Shown here: one piece after another, positions 8,445-17,142 of the stretch | Position numbering within the stretch: the stretch's first letter is position 1 | Layout of the letters: every line of letters begins with the position of its first letter | NCBI RefSeq assembly: GCF_030816915.1 | Contig: NZ_JAUSYN010000002.1 | Span: 1,873,501 to 1,937,500 of the forward strand | DNA from: Streptomyces sp. B3I8 | GTDB taxonomy: Bacteria > Actinomycetota > Actinomycetes > Streptomycetales > Streptomycetaceae | DNA: 64,000 nucleotides | Direction of reading: 5' to 3' | Made by a program: the position numbers and the translations under genes | Notes under the pieces: generated by a model | Databases searched by the model: none | Told to the model about the DNA's origin: nothing | What the model saw: the letters and a program-made list of their open reading frames with translations, nothing else

Positions 8445-8906
8445 ATGGAGAACGGCGAACGCGGGGACGACGGGGCGTACGCGAACCGCAACCACGCGCA
8501 CGCGGCCGAAGACGGGTGTACGGACGACGGCGTGTACGTGGGCAGCGCGGGCAAGGACGCGGTGCTGGACCGGGGCTGGCTGCTGGGCCACTTCCGGGAA
8601 CCGGGCGACCCCCGCCACAGCGACGCCGTCGAGGTCAAGTGGGGTGTCCACCCGCGCGGCGAACGCCGGGCCCAGTGGGTGGAGGGCGAGGTCCGCACCG
8701 CCCTCCTGGTACTGATCAGCGGCCGCTTCCGCATGGAGTTCCCCGGCCGTGACGTGCTCCTGCAGGAGCAGGGCGACTACGTCGTCTGGAGCCGGGGAGT
8801 GGACCACTCCTGGGTTGCGGAGGAGGAGTCGGTGGTGCTGACGGTGCGGTGGCCCTCCGTACCGGGGTACGCGGTGCCACAGCCGCCGCGGGAGCAGGAG
8901 GCGTGA
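8445..8906 (+). CDS. Cupin-like small protein
   Basis: 153 aa, starting at ATG 8445. After a His/Asn-rich leader of about 35 residues come GWLLGHFREPGDPRHSD and a set of short beta strands ending in GDYVVWSRGVDHSWVAEEES. The spacing of the glycines and the late GVDHSW block are cupin-like (second motif G-x5-P-x-G-x2-H analogue). Similar Streptomyces proteins are annotated as cupins or simply hypothetical. Divergent from the kinase, with a 239-nt gap. No enzyme activity can be assigned. Confidence 0.65.
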   Translation: MENGERGDDGAYANRNHAHAAEDGCTDDGVYVGSAGKDAVLDRGWLLGHFREPGDPRHSDAVEVKWGVHPRGERRAQWVEGEVRTALLVLISGRFRMEFPGRDVLLQEQGDYVVWSRGVDHSWVAEEESVVLTVRWPSVPGYAVPQPPREQEA

Positions 8907-8931
8907 AGAGACTCGATACGGCCCCCCTCAC

Positions 8932-9008
8932 CCCTCCTAGGGCCTGTTGCGAAAGTCCCGCCTGCCCTCCGGGCGGACGACGGGACTTTGCAACAGGCCC
9001 TAGGAGGG
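8932..9008. repeat. Long inverted repeat, possible MITE or strong terminator
   Basis: Left arm 8932-8960 and right arm 8981-9008 are complementary over 28 bp apart from one unpaired G. Each arm contains CTAGGGCCTGTTGC and AAAGTCCCG. The 20-nt centre holds a small GCCC/GGGC hairpin of its own. It sits between the convergent cupin and DUF1918 genes, where it would act as a bidirectional terminator. The outer CTAG and the IS-end-like GGCCTGTTGC sequence also fit a miniature inverted-repeat element. Confidence 0.8.
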
Positions 9009-9047
9009 CCGCACCCTTCACACCCGCGTAGCCCCGGGTCGGGCGGC

Positions 9048-9284
9048 CTACACCCCGCGGTCCTCGCGCGGCGTCCCGTACCCCTCGTGCTCCCTGTGAG
9101 GGACGTGGTGGACGTGCGCGTCGGGCCCGGGGACCACGACCGACACCTCCTCCGTGCCCGACCACCGCACGTCGTACGGCGGGGTGCCGTCCCCGTGGTG
9201 GAGCCCCACGATCTCCCCGTCCCGGCGGGTCGCGCCCGACTTGGTACTTTCGACGACGAGCTGGTCGCCGACCTGAGCTCGCAT
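9048..9284 (-). CDS. DUF1918 protein
   Basis: 78 aa from ATG 9284. The DUF1918 core is clear: MRAQVGDQLVVES at the start, GEIVGLHHGDGTPPYDVRW in the middle, and EEVSVVVPGPDAHVHH near the end. This gives a short SH3-like beta barrel as in the structurally known members of the family. A longer in-frame reading from 9380 exists, but its extra residues are not family-like. The cellular role of DUF1918 proteins is not known. Confidence 0.9.
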   Translation of the reverse strand: MRAQVGDQLVVESTKSGATRRDGEIVGLHHGDGTPPYDVRWSGTEEVSVVVPGPDAHVHHVPHREHEGYGTPREDRGV

Positions 9285-9440
9285 GGTCGTCACCCTCTCT
9301 CGTGATCGGCGGAACGGCACCCCTGCCACCGGCCCGTCCCCGTCCCCTCCAGCTTCGTACAGGTTGGGGGCCGCCGCCAAACGATCCCTGGGCCTCTCGT
9401 TTGGATCATTCCGGCGTCGCGGGGTCCGGCACGAAAGACC

Positions 9441-10658
9441 CTAGTTGACGCCGGCGGTGAGTTCGCCGAAGAGTCTGTTCGCGGCGTCGGAGGTGAACTG
9501 GCGCTGCAGTTCGGCGCGGGCGATCTGCTTGCGGAACTCGCCCTCGTGACGGGTGTCCCCGGCGTTGTGCATGACCTCCGTGATCCAGGTGGCGAACGCC
9601 TGGTAGTTCCAGATGTGGGGCAGGCAGGTCTCGGAGTAGGTGTCGAGGAGACCGCGGTCGCCCTCCTTGACCGCGCGGATGACGGCGCGGGCGAAGACCT
9701 GCGTGTCGTGGAGGGCGAGGTGGATGCCCTTCGCGCTCATCGGCGGGACGATATGGGCGGCGTCCCCCAGCAGATACAGCCCGCCGTGACTCATCGGGTC
9801 GAACACCACGCTGCGCAGGGGGACGATCCGCTTCTCGACGATCTCGCCGGTCGGCACGGGTATCTCGAAGCGGGCCTCCAGTTCGCTCCAGATCCGCTCG
9901 TCCGGCCACTGCTCGGCGGTGTCCTCGACCGCGCACTGCAGATACAGCCGGGTGGCCTGCGAGCCGCGAGGGATCATGCCGGCCAGACCGCGCGGGTGGA
10001 TCGCCATGGCCGCCGGGTCGGTCGGGACGGCGGCCAGGACGCTGAGCCAGTTGTACCCGTACGCGTGGGAGTACTCGGTCAGCGCGGCGGCGGGGATGCT
10101 GCGCCGGCTCACCCCGTGAAAGCCGTCGCACCCGGCGACGAAGTCGCAGTCCAAGGCCCGGTCCACGCCGTCGGCGTCCCGGTACCGCACCACGGGGCGC
10201 TCCCCCGTCAGGTTCTCCGGGGACACGTCGGCGGCCTCGTACCGCAGATCCCCGCCGTCCCGGAGGAAGACGTCCGTGAGGTTGCGGACAAGCACCTGCT
10301 GGGGGCAGTAGAGGGCCTCGTCGTTGTCGTCGCCCATGTCGGCCGACATGGCATGGCCGTCGATGTAGAAGTCGAAGTCGCTCTCGGGTACGGAGTCGCC
10401 CGCGAGGACCTCCTCCAGGCCCCACTCGCGGAACATGCGCACGCCGAAGGTGTCGATGGTCCCGGCGCGCTGGCGTCCCTCGACGTAGGCGCGGGAGTGC
10501 TTCTCCAGCACGACGCAGTCGACGCCGTTGCGCAGCAGGAAGTTGCCGAGCGTGAGACCGGCGACACCGGCCCCGACGATGACGACGGTCGTGTTCTCGT
10601 GGGTGGTGCTGTCGTGGGGGGTGCTCTCGGGGGTGGTGCTGTCGTGGGCTGAGCTCAT
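9441..10658 (-). CDS. pobA: 4-hydroxybenzoate 3-monooxygenase-like flavoprotein
   Basis: 405 aa, close to the about 394 of PobA. An N-terminal Rossmann motif VVIVGAGVAGLTLGNFLLR is followed by GRQRAGTID (substrate/FAD loop), CDFVAGCDGFHGVSRR (DG motif) and LLGDAAHIVPPMSAKGIHLA (GD motif, typical of PobA). Expected reaction: 4-hydroxybenzoate + NADPH + O2 to protocatechuate. The first 24 residues are a Thr/Ser/His repeat (STTPEST, HDSTTHE) encoded by imperfect 27-bp repeats and are not part of the fold. An AraC regulator lies 200 nt upstream on the same strand and is the obvious candidate controller. Confidence 0.85.
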   Translation of the reverse strand: MSSAHDSTTPESTPHDSTTHENTTVVIVGAGVAGLTLGNFLLRNGVDCVVLEKHSRAYVEGRQRAGTIDTFGVRMFREWGLEEVLAGDSVPESDFDFYIDGHAMSADMGDDNDEALYCPQQVLVRNLTDVFLRDGGDLRYEAADVSPENLTGERPVVRYRDADGVDRALDCDFVAGCDGFHGVSRRSIPAAALTEYSHAYGYNWLSVLAAVPTDPAAMAIHPRGLAGMIPRGSQATRLYLQCAVEDTAEQWPDERIWSELEARFEIPVPTGEIVEKRIVPLRSVVFDPMSHGGLYLLGDAAHIVPPMSAKGIHLALHDTQVFARAVIRAVKEGDRGLLDTYSETCLPHIWNYQAFATWITEVMHNAGDTRHEGEFRKQIARAELQRQFTSDAANRLFGELTAGVN

Positions 10659-10857
10659 GTGCGTGTACGTCTCCGGGCTCGCGGTGGTGGCCGGTCACGG
10701 CGGTGGCGTGACCGGGGGCGCCGGCCTGACGGGCGCGGCGCTCGGTCCCCACTCTCGGACCCGCGCTCCCCCGCCGACCACCGGTGATCGCACACCGGAT
10801 ACCGAAAACCCGCCAAGCTGCGACCGGCTACGACGCACCGCGAGGGGCTACGACGGG

Positions 10858-11754
10858 CTACGACCGGGCGCCGCGCAGCCCCGCCCGGTATCGGCCCGGT
10901 GTCTGCCCGACCATCTCGGTGAACGCGTCGATGAAGGTGGAGGGGTTGGACCAGCCGCACACCACAGCGGTGTCGGTGACGGACAGGCCGGCGGCGAGGT
11001 GGGCGAGGGCATGGTGGATGCGCAGTGTGGTGCGCCAGCGGTGGAAGCTCATGCCCAGCTCGGCGTGGAACAGCCGGCTGAGCGTGCGCTCGCTCGCGCC
11101 CACCGTCCGGCCCAGCGCGGCCAGGGTGGCGGGCCGGGCCGGGTCCTCGTGGAGGAGGGCGGTGACGGTGCGCAGCCGGTCGTCGCTCGCCTCCGGAAGG
11201 TGCAGCGACTGCTCGGCGGCATCGGCGAGTTCGTCCACGAGGACGGCGAGCAGCCGCCCGTGCGCACCCGGCCTGCGCTCCTTCCCGCCGGTGAGCGCGA
11301 GCAGCGCCTCACGCAGCAGCGGGCTGACCGCGAAGACGCTGGGATGGTCCACGAGCTGCCCGCACAGGTCGAGCGGGACGGTGAGGAGACGCACGTCCGT
11401 CTCCCCGTAGAAGCGGTGGGAGTGGGCGAACCGCGGCGGCGTCCAGGTGACCCTGTTGGCGGGCGCGACCCACGTCCCCCGTGCCGTCGCCGTGGCCAGC
11501 GCGCCCGAGGCGGCGTACACGAGCTGGCCCCTGGTGTGCGAGTGCGGCTCGAGGACGAAGCCGTGCGGGAGGCGGGCGGCCCCGCGCGACGTCCCCTTCC
11601 GGTACTCGACGGACTGGGCGTAGTCCGGTTGTCGGTCCGGGTGCCGATCCATGTACTGCGGCTCCCGGGCCACGGCGGGCACGGCGGACGCGGCGGACGC
11701 GGCGGACGCGGCGGACGCGGCGGACGCGGCACGCTCCTGGCGGTGTTCCGGCAT
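10858..11754 (-). CDS. AraC-family transcriptional regulator
   Basis: About 298 aa if ATG 11754 is used; ATG 11652 (after GGGAG) is an equally good start and would remove the Ala-Ser repeat. The N-terminal cupin-type sensor spans about residues 50-170 (LPHGFVLEPHSHTRGQLVYA binds the ligand or metal in relatives). The C-terminal double HTH spans about 205-295: LAALGRTVGASERTLSRLF, then VCGWSNPSTFIDAFTEMVG and the terminal PGRYR. It lies directly upstream of the pobA-like gene, which it probably controls (inference from position). Confidence 0.88.
   Translation of the reverse strand: MPEHRQERAASAASAASAASAASAVPAVAREPQYMDRHPDRQPDYAQSVEYRKGTSRGAARLPHGFVLEPHSHTRGQLVYAASGALATATARGTWVAPANRVTWTPPRFAHSHRFYGETDVRLLTVPLDLCGQLVDHPSVFAVSPLLREALLALTGGKERRPGAHGRLLAVLVDELADAAEQSLHLPEASDDRLRTVTALLHEDPARPATLAALGRTVGASERTLSRLFHAELGMSFHRWRTTLRIHHALAHLAAGLSVTDTAVVCGWSNPSTFIDAFTEMVGQTPGRYRAGLRGARS
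11683..11727 (-). repeat. Five tandem 9-bp units (GGCGGACGC)
   Basis: Five perfect copies near the 5' end of the AraC gene encode an Ala-Ala-Ser run. If the ATG at 11652 is the true start the repeat is untranslated leader. Confidence 0.9.
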
Positions 11755-11937
11755 GGTGGGCCACTGTACGACCGGTCCCGAGGGCGGAGTGGTGACGGGG
11801 CGACGCCCACTGCGGCCGAGGACCCGCACACCGCTTCGAAGGGGTCGGCGCGGGCAGGTACTGAATACACTCCCCGGTGCCCGACGGCGTACGGACGGGT
11901 TCTCCGGGACAAGCCCTCTCTCAGTCAAGGACCCTTC

Positions 11938-13143
11938 ATGACCGTCGCCGAACAGCGCCCCCACGTCGACCGTGCCGGAACCGGGACCGGGGCCGGTGTC
12001 CAGCGGCTGCGCCGCCGCCTGGAGCGGCTGATCGGCGTCGCCGCCACGGAGGGGAACGAACTGATCGCACTGCGCAACGGGGACGAGATCTTCCCCGCCA
12101 TGCTGGAGGCGATACGGGCCGCCGAGTACACGATCGACATGATGACGTTCGTGTACTGGCGGGGGCAGATCGCCCGCGACTTCGCCGCCGCCCTCGCCGA
12201 ACGGGCCCGCGCCGGTGTACGGGTACGGCTGCTGCTGGACGGCTTCGGCGCCAAGCGGATCGAGCAGGACCTCCTGGACGACATGGACGCCGCCGGCGTG
12301 CAGGTCGCCTGGTTCCGCAAGCCGCTACGGCTGTCACCGCTGAAGCAGAACCACCGCTGCCACCGCAAGGCCCTGATCGTCGACGAGCACACGGCCTTCA
12401 CCGGGGGCGTCGGCATAGCCGAGGAGTGGTGCGGCGACGCCCGCAACCCCGACGAGTGGCGCGACACCCACGTCAAGGTGCACGGCCCGGCCCTGGACGG
12501 CATCGCCGCCGCCTTCGCCCAGAACTGGGCCGAGTGTCACGACGAGCTGTACGACGACCGGGACCGTTTCACCGAGCACGCCCAGCCCGGTACGTCCGTC
12601 GTGCAGGTGGTGCGCGGGTCGGCCAGTTTCGGCTGGCAGGACATGCAGACCCTCATCCGCGTCATGCTGACCTCCGCCGAGCAGCGCTTCCGGCTGGCCA
12701 CCGCCTACTTCGCCCCGGACATCTACTTCATCGACCTGCTCTGCGCCACCGCCCGGCGCGGTGTGCGGGTGGAGATCCTGCTGCCCGGCCCGCACACCGA
12801 CCAGCGCGCCTGCCAGTTGGCGGGCCAGCACCACTACGGCCGCCTGCTCGACGCGGGCGTCGAGATCCACCAGTACCAGCCGACCATGATGCACGCGAAG
12901 ATCATCACGGTGGACGGCCTGGCCGCCCTCATCGGCTCGACCAACTTCAACCGGCGTTCCATGGACCACGACGAGGAGGTCATGCTCGCCGTCCTGGACC
13001 CGGAGTTCACCGCGGGCCTGGACCGCGACTTCGACGCCGACCTGAAACGCAGCACGACGATCGACCGCACCCGCTGGCACCACCGCGCCGTCCGGCAGCG
13101 CCTGCGCGAGACGGCGGTACACCCGATCCGCCGGTTCCTGTGA
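11938..13143 (+). CDS. Phospholipase D superfamily protein, cardiolipin-synthase-like
   Basis: 401 aa. Two HKD motifs are present: HRKALIVDEHTAFTGGVGIA in the first half and HAKIITVDGLAALIGSTNF in the second. Both have the His, Lys and Asp needed for the phosphotransfer chemistry. The spacing and GGVG/GSTN tails match ClsC/cardiolipin-synthase-type enzymes, but there is no N-terminal membrane helix, unlike classical ClsA. I start at ATG 11938, where the homology begins; the frame is open much further upstream only because of base composition. Likely role: transfer of phosphatidyl groups between lipids at the membrane. Confidence 0.88.
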   Translation: MTVAEQRPHVDRAGTGTGAGVQRLRRRLERLIGVAATEGNELIALRNGDEIFPAMLEAIRAAEYTIDMMTFVYWRGQIARDFAAALAERARAGVRVRLLLDGFGAKRIEQDLLDDMDAAGVQVAWFRKPLRLSPLKQNHRCHRKALIVDEHTAFTGGVGIAEEWCGDARNPDEWRDTHVKVHGPALDGIAAAFAQNWAECHDELYDDRDRFTEHAQPGTSVVQVVRGSASFGWQDMQTLIRVMLTSAEQRFRLATAYFAPDIYFIDLLCATARRGVRVEILLPGPHTDQRACQLAGQHHYGRLLDAGVEIHQYQPTMMHAKIITVDGLAALIGSTNFNRRSMDHDEEVMLAVLDPEFTAGLDRDFDADLKRSTTIDRTRWHHRAVRQRLRETAVHPIRRFL

Positions 13144-13170
13144 CCAGATGAAGGTGGACGGGCAATATGC

Positions 13171-13187
13171 TGTTGACGATGTCAACA
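13171..13187. promoter_or_regulatory. Palindrome TGTTGAC-GAT-GTCAACA
   Basis: Perfect 7-bp arms with a 3-bp centre lie 61 nt before the start of the basic protein gene. The core GTTGAC-N3-GTCAAC is shared with sites at 19363 and 46505. It is probably an operator; the TTGAC could also double as a -35 element. Confidence 0.65.
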
Positions 13188-13248
13188 CTGTCATGCCATC
13201 TTTGAGGCCGAGGGGCATGCCCCACCGCTCAGCCAAGGAACAACGCAC

Positions 13249-13758
13249 GTGGTTCGTCGAAGCCAGAGCAGCAACCCCCGATCGGTCGTCGTCCTGACCT
13301 CGGGTACGGACTGGGGCACCCGTGCCGCCAAGCAACGGCGGAGCAGCGGGGCCGAGGCCGAGATACCCCGGCGGCAGCCCGCGAAGATCAAGGCCTTGCA
13401 CCAGGCCCTCGACCTGGCCCGCACGGCGATCGGCAAGAAGAAGTGGCACGCGGCGCGTTACTCGCTCAGCAGGGCCCGCGCCCTCGTCAACGCCCTCCCC
13501 GCCGACGTGGCCCCGCTAGAACGCGAGCAACTCGCAGCACTCCGCAAGAGGTTCGAGGCGCGCAATACGCCGGCCGCGAAGATGGCCAGGCAGGCGAAGG
13601 CGACCCCGGCCGAGCAGACGGGCGGCAAGAAGCCGGCCCCGAAGAAGAAGCGCACGGCGGAGAGCACCACCCCGGAACCGAAGCCCGCGCCCGTGCGCGA
13701 CCTCGGTGACCGTTTCATCGACCGCGCAGCGCTCGGCTACGAGGCCAACGGCTCCTGA
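13249..13758 (+). CDS. Basic hypothetical protein
   Basis: 169 aa starting at GTG 13249, about 60 nt after the palindrome. The central part (about residues 45-110) is predicted helical, with KALHQALDLARTAIGKKKWH followed by a regular Leu/Ala pattern. The last 60 residues are a Lys/Pro/Ala-rich tail (GGKKPAPKKKR) like those of histone-like or nucleic-acid-binding proteins. I do not recognise the family. DNA or RNA binding is plausible from charge only. Confidence 0.7.
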   Translation: MVRRSQSSNPRSVVVLTSGTDWGTRAAKQRRSSGAEAEIPRRQPAKIKALHQALDLARTAIGKKKWHAARYSLSRARALVNALPADVAPLEREQLAALRKRFEARNTPAAKMARQAKATPAEQTGGKKPAPKKKRTAESTTPEPKPAPVRDLGDRFIDRAALGYEANGS

Positions 13759-13815
13759 ACGCGGTGAGGCGTGCCGCCCGCCACCCCGGCAGCGGACGGC
13801 ACGCCCTCGATCCGC

Positions 13816-14007
13816 TCATCGCTCCGACGCGAACCGTACGAACTGGCCCCAGCCCTCGCGGCCGACGGCGAAGGCCGGGCGGTTCACGTCCTTGGAGTCC
13901 CGTACGTGGACGGCCTGTTCGGCGATCGCAACCTCAACGCAACTGTCACCCTGGCTGCCGCTGTAGCTGGACTTGAACCAGGCGAGTTCCGACGTACCGC
14001 TGTTCAT
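13816..14007 (-). CDS. DUF397 small protein
   Basis: 63 aa with the complete DUF397 pattern: LAWFKSSYSGSQGDSCVEVA, then VHVRDSKD and a terminal WGQFV block. Its ATG overlaps the stop of the upstream HTH gene by four bases, the standard arrangement of these pairs. Confidence 0.92.
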   Translation of the reverse strand: MNSGTSELAWFKSSYSGSQGDSCVEVAIAEQAVHVRDSKDVNRPAFAVGREGWGQFVRFASER

Positions 14008-14897
14008 AGCTCTCCTCGAAGTCGCTCCAGCAGGTCCCGGGATTCCGTCGGGTTCAGGGCCTGCGAGCGCAGTGTGTCATAGCGTTGGCAGAGCAGAATC
14101 ATCTCTTTCGGGTCGGAGATCAGCCGACCGTTCTGCTGCCCCTCGGAGTACCCGAGTCGCCGTCCCTCGGAGGTCTCCAGGATCTGCAAGGGCCCGTCCA
14201 GGCACGCGTGCAACCCAGCCCCCACCGGCACCATTTGAAGCGTCACGTTGCGCGGAGCGGTGAGCTCGAGGACATGGTCCACCGACCCGCGCATCGCCTC
14301 CGCGTCCCCGAACCCCCGCCGGAACACGTGCTCCTCGACGATGAAGCTGAACGGCACCGTCGGCCGCTCCCGCATCATCACCTGCCGCTCCATGCGCGCG
14401 GCAAGCTGCACCTCCAGCTCCTCGTCCGTCCGCAGCGGAATCGTGCCCTCGAACACGGCCCTGGCGTACTCCTCCGACTGCAACAAGCCCGGCACCAACC
14501 GGCACTCGTACGTGCAAAGACTCACCGCCTCCCGCTCCAGCCGCGCCCACCGCCGGAACCACGCCGCCAACCCCGCCTCACCCCGCGTGAGGTGCCGCGC
14601 GGCCCTGCGCAGCGCCCCCGTGTTGCCGAGGGCCTCCTCCGCCCGCTCGACGAACCCCTCGTCCGGCATCCGGCGCCCCAGCTCCACCGACTCGACCGTG
14701 TGCCTGGAGTACTGGACCCGGGCGGCGAGGTCGGCCCGGCTGAGCCCCGCGTGCTCGCGCAGCGCCTGGACGAACGCGCCGAACGTCCGCAGGCTGTCGG
14801 ACGGATGGGGCTCGCGTTCCCAGTCCCCCACCGGAACCGCCGCCCGCGTACCGGCACTCCCGGCCGCCGCCTCCCCTTCGACCCCGACCACGTCCAT
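14004..14897 (-). CDS. XRE-family HTH regulator with DUF5753 domain
   Basis: 297 aa from ATG 14897, preceded by AAAGGGG. The HTH is at about residues 38-95 (GLSRADLAARVQYSRHTVES), and the DUF5753 region follows with LVPGLLQSEEYARAV and the ligand-like GRLISDPKEM end. The gene is coupled to the DUF397 gene downstream and divergent from another small DUF397-like gene at 15223, so this locus mirrors the 0.5-2.4 kb cluster. The frame stays open far upstream of 14897, but that part shows no homology or ribosome binding site. Confidence 0.9.
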   Translation of the reverse strand: MDVVGVEGEAAAGSAGTRAAVPVGDWEREPHPSDSLRTFGAFVQALREHAGLSRADLAARVQYSRHTVESVELGRRMPDEGFVERAEEALGNTGALRRAARHLTRGEAGLAAWFRRWARLEREAVSLCTYECRLVPGLLQSEEYARAVFEGTIPLRTDEELEVQLAARMERQVMMRERPTVPFSFIVEEHVFRRGFGDAEAMRGSVDHVLELTAPRNVTLQMVPVGAGLHACLDGPLQILETSEGRRLGYSEGQQNGRLISDPKEMILLCQRYDTLRSQALNPTESRDLLERLRGEL

Positions 14898-15222
14898 CCC
14901 GTCGCCCCTTTCCTGTCGTGCGCGCACCGCACCGCTCAACCGGCGCTCACGCCACCCGCGTACACCCCCAGCCTGACGGACAATCAGATGTACCGTCCAC
15001 TCTTCGTGTCCGTACGCTGACTCACCGTACGGGGTGCCACACTCGTCCCCGCCCCCGTCCGACCGCCACTCCGAGGTCACGGAGATCCGGGAGACCAGGT
15101 CCGCCCACACCGCTGACCAGCGGAAACAGCGGGGCGGGCGCCCCGGGCCCCGTGCACTGCCGCCCACCGAGGGCGGCGGGCGGCCGGACCCGGCCGCGTC
15201 GGACGAGCGGGAAGGCGCAGTC

Positions 15223-15465
15223 ATGGCAGTCATGGCAGTCATGTGGAGCGGAAGCGACCTGTACGCGCTCGACATCGGCGGGGCCTCGTTCACGAAGGCG
15301 CGCGGAGGCCCCTGCACGGAGGGCTGCGTGACGCTCGCGCGGATCGGCGAGGACGCGTGGGCGCTGGGCGACAGCAAGCGGCCGCAGGCGCAGCCGCTGC
15401 GGTTCACCACAAAGGAGCTGGACGCCGCCGGTATCGACCCGGCGCGCTTCGGCCTCGGCGCCTGA
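15223..15465 (+). CDS. DUF397-like small protein
   Basis: About 80 aa. The sequence reads WSGSDLYALDIGGASF, CVTLARIGEDAWALGDSK and LRFTTKELDAAGIDP, a DUF397-type pattern with an altered first block. Three ATG codons in a 9-bp repeat (15223, 15232, 15241) are possible starts; GGGAAGG at 15209-15215 favours the first. Divergent from the HTH gene, with which it may interact. Confidence 0.7.
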   Translation: MAVMAVMWSGSDLYALDIGGASFTKARGGPCTEGCVTLARIGEDAWALGDSKRPQAQPLRFTTKELDAAGIDPARFGLGA

Positions 15466-15538
15466 CCGACGTCCCTCCCCCTCCCCGCCCTCCCCTCCCC
15501 GCCGTCGGCCGGACCGGGCACTGCCCCGCGTCCGGCCG

Positions 15539-16051
15539 GTGCCCCTCACCACGGAAACGGAAACGGGAACGGAAACGCACGTGCGGCACCACCACGCCTA
15601 CCTCTGGACCGGCCCGAAGGCGCGCTTCGACGACGAAGCGCTGCGACGGCCCCCGCACCCCGGCCCGCCACCGCCCGGGAGCAGGCCGGAACTGATCGAG
15701 CGCTACCGCCAGGTGGCCGCCGAGTTCCGCACGTCGGACCTCCCGCCGCTGGAGACGGCGTACTGGCTCGTCAAGCCGCGCTCACTGGTCCGGAGCACGT
15801 GGGACGAGCCGAAGGAGGCGGCGGACCGGCTCGGCGAACGCCTGGCCGAATACGCCCCCCGCTTCGCGACGGAGCCCGACCGGGCCCCCGCCCGCCTGAC
15901 CCGCCTGGTGCAGACCGCCACCGAACGCCTGCACGCGGGCGCCGACGTCTCGTACGGCTACTACCTGGACCGCCCCACGTACCTCACCCTCGCCGTGGTG
16001 ACGTGCACCCCGAACCGCGCGACCCCCCAACTCCCCTGCCCCTGCGCGTAG
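15539..16051 (+). CDS. Hypothetical protein
   Basis: 170 aa from GTG 15539. The first 17 residues are Thr/Glu repeats. The rest has a good coding pattern: LIERYRQVAAEFRTSDLPPLE, TWDEPKEAADRLGERLAEY, then a hydrophobic TYLTLAVVTC near the end. No family recognised. No clear ribosome binding site, so the start is uncertain. Confidence 0.55.
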   Translation: MPLTTETETGTETHVRHHHAYLWTGPKARFDDEALRRPPHPGPPPPGSRPELIERYRQVAAEFRTSDLPPLETAYWLVKPRSLVRSTWDEPKEAADRLGERLAEYAPRFATEPDRAPARLTRLVQTATERLHAGADVSYGYYLDRPTYLTLAVVTCTPNRATPQLPCPCA

Positions 16052-16068
16052 TCGGGGGGCCGGGCCGT

Positions 16069-17142
16069 TCACTGGATCAGGTCGGTGTGCGGGTGCTCGG
16101 GGGAGGTGGGGCAGACGTAGAGCTGCATGTTGTCGGCGCTGCCCACTTCCACTCGCGTCGGCTGCGCGGGGGACAGGCCGGCGAGGTGACCGGGGGCGTA
16201 GGCGGCGGCCCGGTCCTCCCGCGGCGCCCAGCTGCGCGTACCACCGTCCCATTCGAAGGAGGCGATGGTCAGCAGCGGGACCATCCGGGCCTCGCAGACA
16301 GCGCAGTACCGGGGGTACGGGTCGGTGCGGCCCCACGGCGGCCAGCCGCCGACCTTCCAGCCGGGAGCGTCGGCCAGGTTGCCGTCGTAGAACTCCGGCG
16401 GGTACTCCTCGTACGAGCTGTCCACCACCGCACCGGCTGCCTGCCATCGGCTCCAGTCCCCCACCATCTGCCGCAGCTCCGGGCTCAGATCGAGGCTGTC
16501 GGGGTACTCGGTGATCATTTCCGGTGCCAGCAGACACGGCTCCGGCACGTAGCCCGGGTAGTTGGCCTCATACGGTTCGGGCGGTGCGGCGAGGACGTCG
16601 CCGACCGAGGCGGCGGAGCGCCAGAACACCGCGGTCGCGGGCTTCCAGTCCGGCTCGTGGTCGTAGGGGCACCAGAGGACCTGGAGCAGATCGGCCTCTC
16701 CGGGCGGCCGCAGCAGGGGCACGTCGCGCAGATACAGCTGGGCCACGGGCAGCAGGGGGACCGGGCACTCGGCGGGCAGGGGAGGGCCGGCGTCGAGTCG
16801 CTCCGCGAGCCTCGCGGCCTTCCGCTCCATGGCCGCCTCCTCCTCGGGCGTGAACGAGGGGCCGTAGGGGTCCTCATGCCGCCGGGCCCGCCGGTGCCTG
16901 TCGAGCCGCACCTCTGCCGGTGACTCGCGGAACCCGCTGTCACCGTGCAGGTGCGCTTCCTCGCAGTGCGGCCAGGGCGCCTCGGCCGGCCACAGCAACG
17001 GTCCCCCGACGGAACTGTCCTCGACCGAGGGCGATCCCGGGCGGGGATGCAGCCGGATCGCGGGACGCGCCAGCGGAGCCAGTTCGGGAAAGAGCTCGGT
17101 CACCTCGACAGGCCGCGGCGGAGTCGTACGTACGAAAACCAT
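16069..17142 (-). CDS. Hypothetical protein, possibly DUF1963/YwqG-like
   Basis: 357 aa from ATG 17142. The N-terminal segment PRPVEVTELFPELAPLARPA and the SSVGGPLLWPAEAPWP block resemble the GG-x-P-x-x-P-x-x-x-W-P signature of DUF1963 proteins. A VGGWPPWGRTDPYP block and Cys pairs (CAVCEARM) come later, suggesting a metal site. Near the end is a Cys-Pro-Thr-Ser turn. The match to DUF1963 is partial, and function is unknown even for the family. Confidence 0.7.
   Translation of the reverse strand: MVFVRTTPPRPVEVTELFPELAPLARPAIRLHPRPGSPSVEDSSVGGPLLWPAEAPWPHCEEAHLHGDSGFRESPAEVRLDRHRRARRHEDPYGPSFTPEEEAAMERKAARLAERLDAGPPLPAECPVPLLPVAQLYLRDVPLLRPPGEADLLQVLWCPYDHEPDWKPATAVFWRSAASVGDVLAAPPEPYEANYPGYVPEPCLLAPEMITEYPDSLDLSPELRQMVGDWSRWQAAGAVVDSSYEEYPPEFYDGNLADAPGWKVGGWPPWGRTDPYPRYCAVCEARMVPLLTIASFEWDGGTRSWAPREDRAAAYAPGHLAGLSPAQPTRVEVGSADNMQLYVCPTSPEHPHTDLIQ

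Noticed and set aside
6164..8752. 862-codon open frame antisense to the kinase
   Set aside because: It has no domain, mirrors the kinase repeats, and exists only because GC-rich DNA lacks stop codons.
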